From: Methanomassiliicoccaceae archaeon
GTDB lineage: Archaea; Thermoplasmatota; Thermoplasmata; Methanomassiliicoccales; UBA472
Length of the DNA: 6,488 nucleotides
NCBI GenBank assembly: GCA_016919565.1
Contig: JACXTO010000085.1
Coordinates: 1 to 6,488, forward strand
Reading direction: 5' to 3'
Positions within the stretch are counted from its first letter, which is position 1. Each line of letters opens with the position of its first letter. The notes beneath the pieces are model-generated. The model was given only the letters and a program-made list of their open reading frames with translations. It did not search any database and was not told the DNA's origin. Positions 5,411-6,488 of this stretch are shown here, piece by piece. The position numbers and the translations under genes were made by a program.

Positions 5411-5701
5411 ATGCCAACCGATGAGGAGCTCAGACAGCAGGCATCGAAGATCGCGGAAGGCAAGATCGGATTCCAGATACACTTCGCTGCCTATCTGGGC
5501 GTGAATGCTTTCTTCGTCGTCATCTGGCTGCTCACTCCCACGGAAACGGGGGGTCTGCAATTCCCTTGGTTCATCTTCCCCATGTTCGGTTGGGGGATAG
5601 GCGTCCTGGTGCACTACTTCGGTGCTTACCGGGGACTGGGATATCAGGAGAAGCTTGCAACCAAGGAGTATCTGAGATTGAAGGAGCTTCAGAATAAGTG
5701 A
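5411..5701 (+). CDS. 2TM-domain membrane protein
   Basis: This 96-residue protein has a charged N-terminus, two hydrophobic segments (about 20-42 and 51-73) and a charged, Lys/Glu-rich C-terminal helix. The pattern GFQIHFAAYLGVNAFF, then FPWFIFPMFGWGIGVLVHYF fits the small 2TM-domain family (PF13239 as remembered), whose function is unknown but which is often found alone or attached to regulators. Conserved-looking residues include His24, Asn32, Trp59-type aromatic residues in WFIFPMFGWGIG, and His68. The ATG is fixed by the TATA-like box 25-26 bases upstream, and no ribosome-binding site is visible. An isochorismatase-family gene starts 69 bases after its stop on the same strand and lacks a clear promoter of its own, so the two are probably co-transcribed. 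Confidence 0.88.
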   Translation: MPTDEELRQQASKIAEGKIGFQIHFAAYLGVNAFFVVIWLLTPTETGGLQFPWFIFPMFGWGIGVLVHYFGAYRGLGYQEKLATKEYLRLKELQNK

Positions 5702-5758
5702 AGGCATCGCGCGATATCCCCGGTATTCGGTCGGGCGTTTGACGATGATCCGGACGGC

Positions 5759-5763
5759 GGAGG
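5759..5763 (+). promoter_or_regulatory. Ribosome-binding site that decides the isochorismatase start
   Basis: GGAGG stands 7 bases before ATG 5771 but only 1 base before ATG 5765, so it favours the later start. Confidence 0.65.
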
Positions 5764-5770
5764 AATGAAG

Positions 5771-6265
5771 ATGAGACCAGCACTATTGGTGATCGATGTC
5801 CAGAACGAATGGTTGAACAGGAGTCCCGGCCTCAAAGAGTGCCTTGAGCTGAGGGTCGAGGTGATCAACTCGGCCATCGCCCTCTTCAGGACGAAAGGGC
5901 TGCCGATCGTCCGGATATATCACGTCGATAAAGGGGTGGGGCCAATGCCAGGCACCGAGGCGTTCGAGTTCTTGCCATCCATCGCGACGATCGAATCTGA
6001 CACCAGTGTCATCAAGAACTACCCCAATGCTTTCAATAGGACGGAGCTGGCCGCAACTCTTGAGAATATGCACGTCGACACCGTGATCCTATCTGGCCTG
6101 AGTGCGACAGCCTGCGTCATGGCCACTTACGTCGGCGCAGAGGACCGGGACCTCCACCCTTTCCTTCTCAGGGACGGCGTCGCGGCGAGCAGCGAGCGAT
6201 ACGTCAGGTACGCTGAGGAGATATTCGAGACGCTCAGCGTGGGAGCGCTGACGCTCACTCTATGA
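5771..6265 (+). CDS. Isochorismatase-family cysteine hydrolase
   Basis: This predicted cytoplasmic hydrolase has 164 residues from ATG 5771, at the short end of the family, which includes nicotinamidases, isochorismatases and various amidohydrolases. The catalytic triad is visible: Asp9 (LLVIDVQNEW), Lys82 (SVIKNYPNAF) and Cys115 (LSGLSATACVMATYVGAEDRDL, 107-128). The segment before the cysteine is the usual cis-peptide loop region. The substrate cannot be assigned. An ATG at 5765 is also in frame, but GGAGG at 5759-5763 lies only 1 base from it and 7 bases from the ATG at 5771, so 5771 is the better start. Unlike the leaderless gene before it, this one has a strong ribosome-binding site and no evident TATA box, as expected for the second gene of an operon. 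Confidence 0.93.
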   Translation: MRPALLVIDVQNEWLNRSPGLKECLELRVEVINSAIALFRTKGLPIVRIYHVDKGVGPMPGTEAFEFLPSIATIESDTSVIKNYPNAFNRTELAATLENMHVDTVILSGLSATACVMATYVGAEDRDLHPFLLRDGVAASSERYVRYAEEIFETLSVGALTLTL

Positions 6266-6276
6266 CCTTCAGGTCA
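6263..6276. repeat. Perfect inverted repeat over the isochorismatase stop codon
   Basis: TGACCT (6263-6268) and AGGTCA (6271-6276) are exact inverted copies separated by TC. The TGA stop is the first three bases. It lies in the 34-base gap between two converging genes, so it may help end transcription from the left, either as a hairpin (5-bp stem, 4-base loop) or as a protein site. No T-run follows. Confidence 0.45.
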
Positions 6277-6299
6277 CCCTAACCATCAGGTCCGATCGG

Positions 6300-6488
6300 T
6301 CACTGCTGGTTCACTTGGTAATCCTGTTCGATCTTCTTGAGGATCCTCTCCCAGTTCATCATTTGGAACGGGATCAACGTCTCTGTCCTCTGCACGAACG
6401 GCAGCAATCTGATCTTCAGGATCCTGCTGTCGATGTCATGCGACGTCCCGATAAGGGAGATCACGAAATCGAAGTTGCCATGGACGAA
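6300..6488 (-). CDS. C-terminal part of a probable Lrp/AsnC-type regulator (cut by window edge)
   Basis: The last 62 residues of a minus-strand gene are visible, ending with TGA at 6302-6300; the N-terminus lies beyond the right edge. The visible part reads HGNFDFVISLIGTSHDIDSR, then LLPFVQRTETLIPF, then a helix-like NWERILKKIEQDYQ. The pattern of a G-(N)-(F/Y)-D strand, an acidic/helical middle and a V-x-R-T-E-T strand resembles the ligand-binding (RAM) domain of Lrp/AsnC regulators. The tail after the RTET strand is longer than usual. The DNA-binding part cannot be seen, so it could equally be a stand-alone RAM-like protein. It converges on the isochorismatase gene. Confidence 0.6.
   Translation of the reverse strand, partial: FVHGNFDFVISLIGTSHDIDSRILKIRLLPFVQRTETLIPFQMMNWERILKKIEQDYQVNQQ

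Overview
The window looks like ordinary chromosomal DNA of an archaeon, probably a euryarchaeal or Thermoplasmatota-type lineage. That placement rests on promoter layout and gene content, not on any database match. Several genes have an A/T-only TATA-like box about 25-29 bases before the start codon and almost no leader, which is typical of archaeal leaderless transcription. A DUF4382-type secreted protein and an LpxH-like phosphoesterase with no lipid A genes in view also fit an archaeon. Most genes are moderately GC-rich with G/C-ending codons. The block at 2363-3220 is visibly richer in A/T.

Layout, left to right. Bases 1-251 (minus) hold the N-terminal part of a small conserved hypothetical protein. 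Citrate synthase (513-1643, plus) follows and converges on an HD-superfamily hydrolase (1728-2279, minus). An AT-richer two-gene unit on the minus strand comes next: a 56-residue, highly charged protein (3050-3220) and a divergent HD-GYP-like protein (2363-3019). Its promoter carries two GGTAAC direct repeats exactly 10 bp apart. Further minus-strand genes are a membrane-anchored DUF4382 protein (3366-3893), a calcineurin-like metallophosphoesterase (3994-4719) and the CutA1 protein (4884-5207). CutA1 shares one central TATA box with a possible 42-residue ORF on the plus strand (5261-5389). A 2TM-domain membrane protein (5411-5701) and an isochorismatase-family hydrolase (5771-6265) probably form a plus-strand operon. 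The last gene (6300-6488, minus, partial) ends like an Lrp/AsnC-type ligand-binding domain.

The genes do not form one obvious pathway. Only the two-gene HD-GYP-like unit and the 2TM/isochorismatase pair look like operons. Three genes encode predicted metal-dependent phosphohydrolase folds (two HD, one calcineurin-like), but each appears to have its own promoter, so a joint system is not supported. The most unusual items are the GGTAAC-controlled charged-protein/HD-GYP-like unit, the bidirectional TATA box with its unannotated small ORF, and the consistent leaderless promoter spacing, which helps fix several start codons. No RNA genes, CRISPR arrays, insertion sequences or prophage genes were seen. 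No gene-free stretch exceeds 300 bases.
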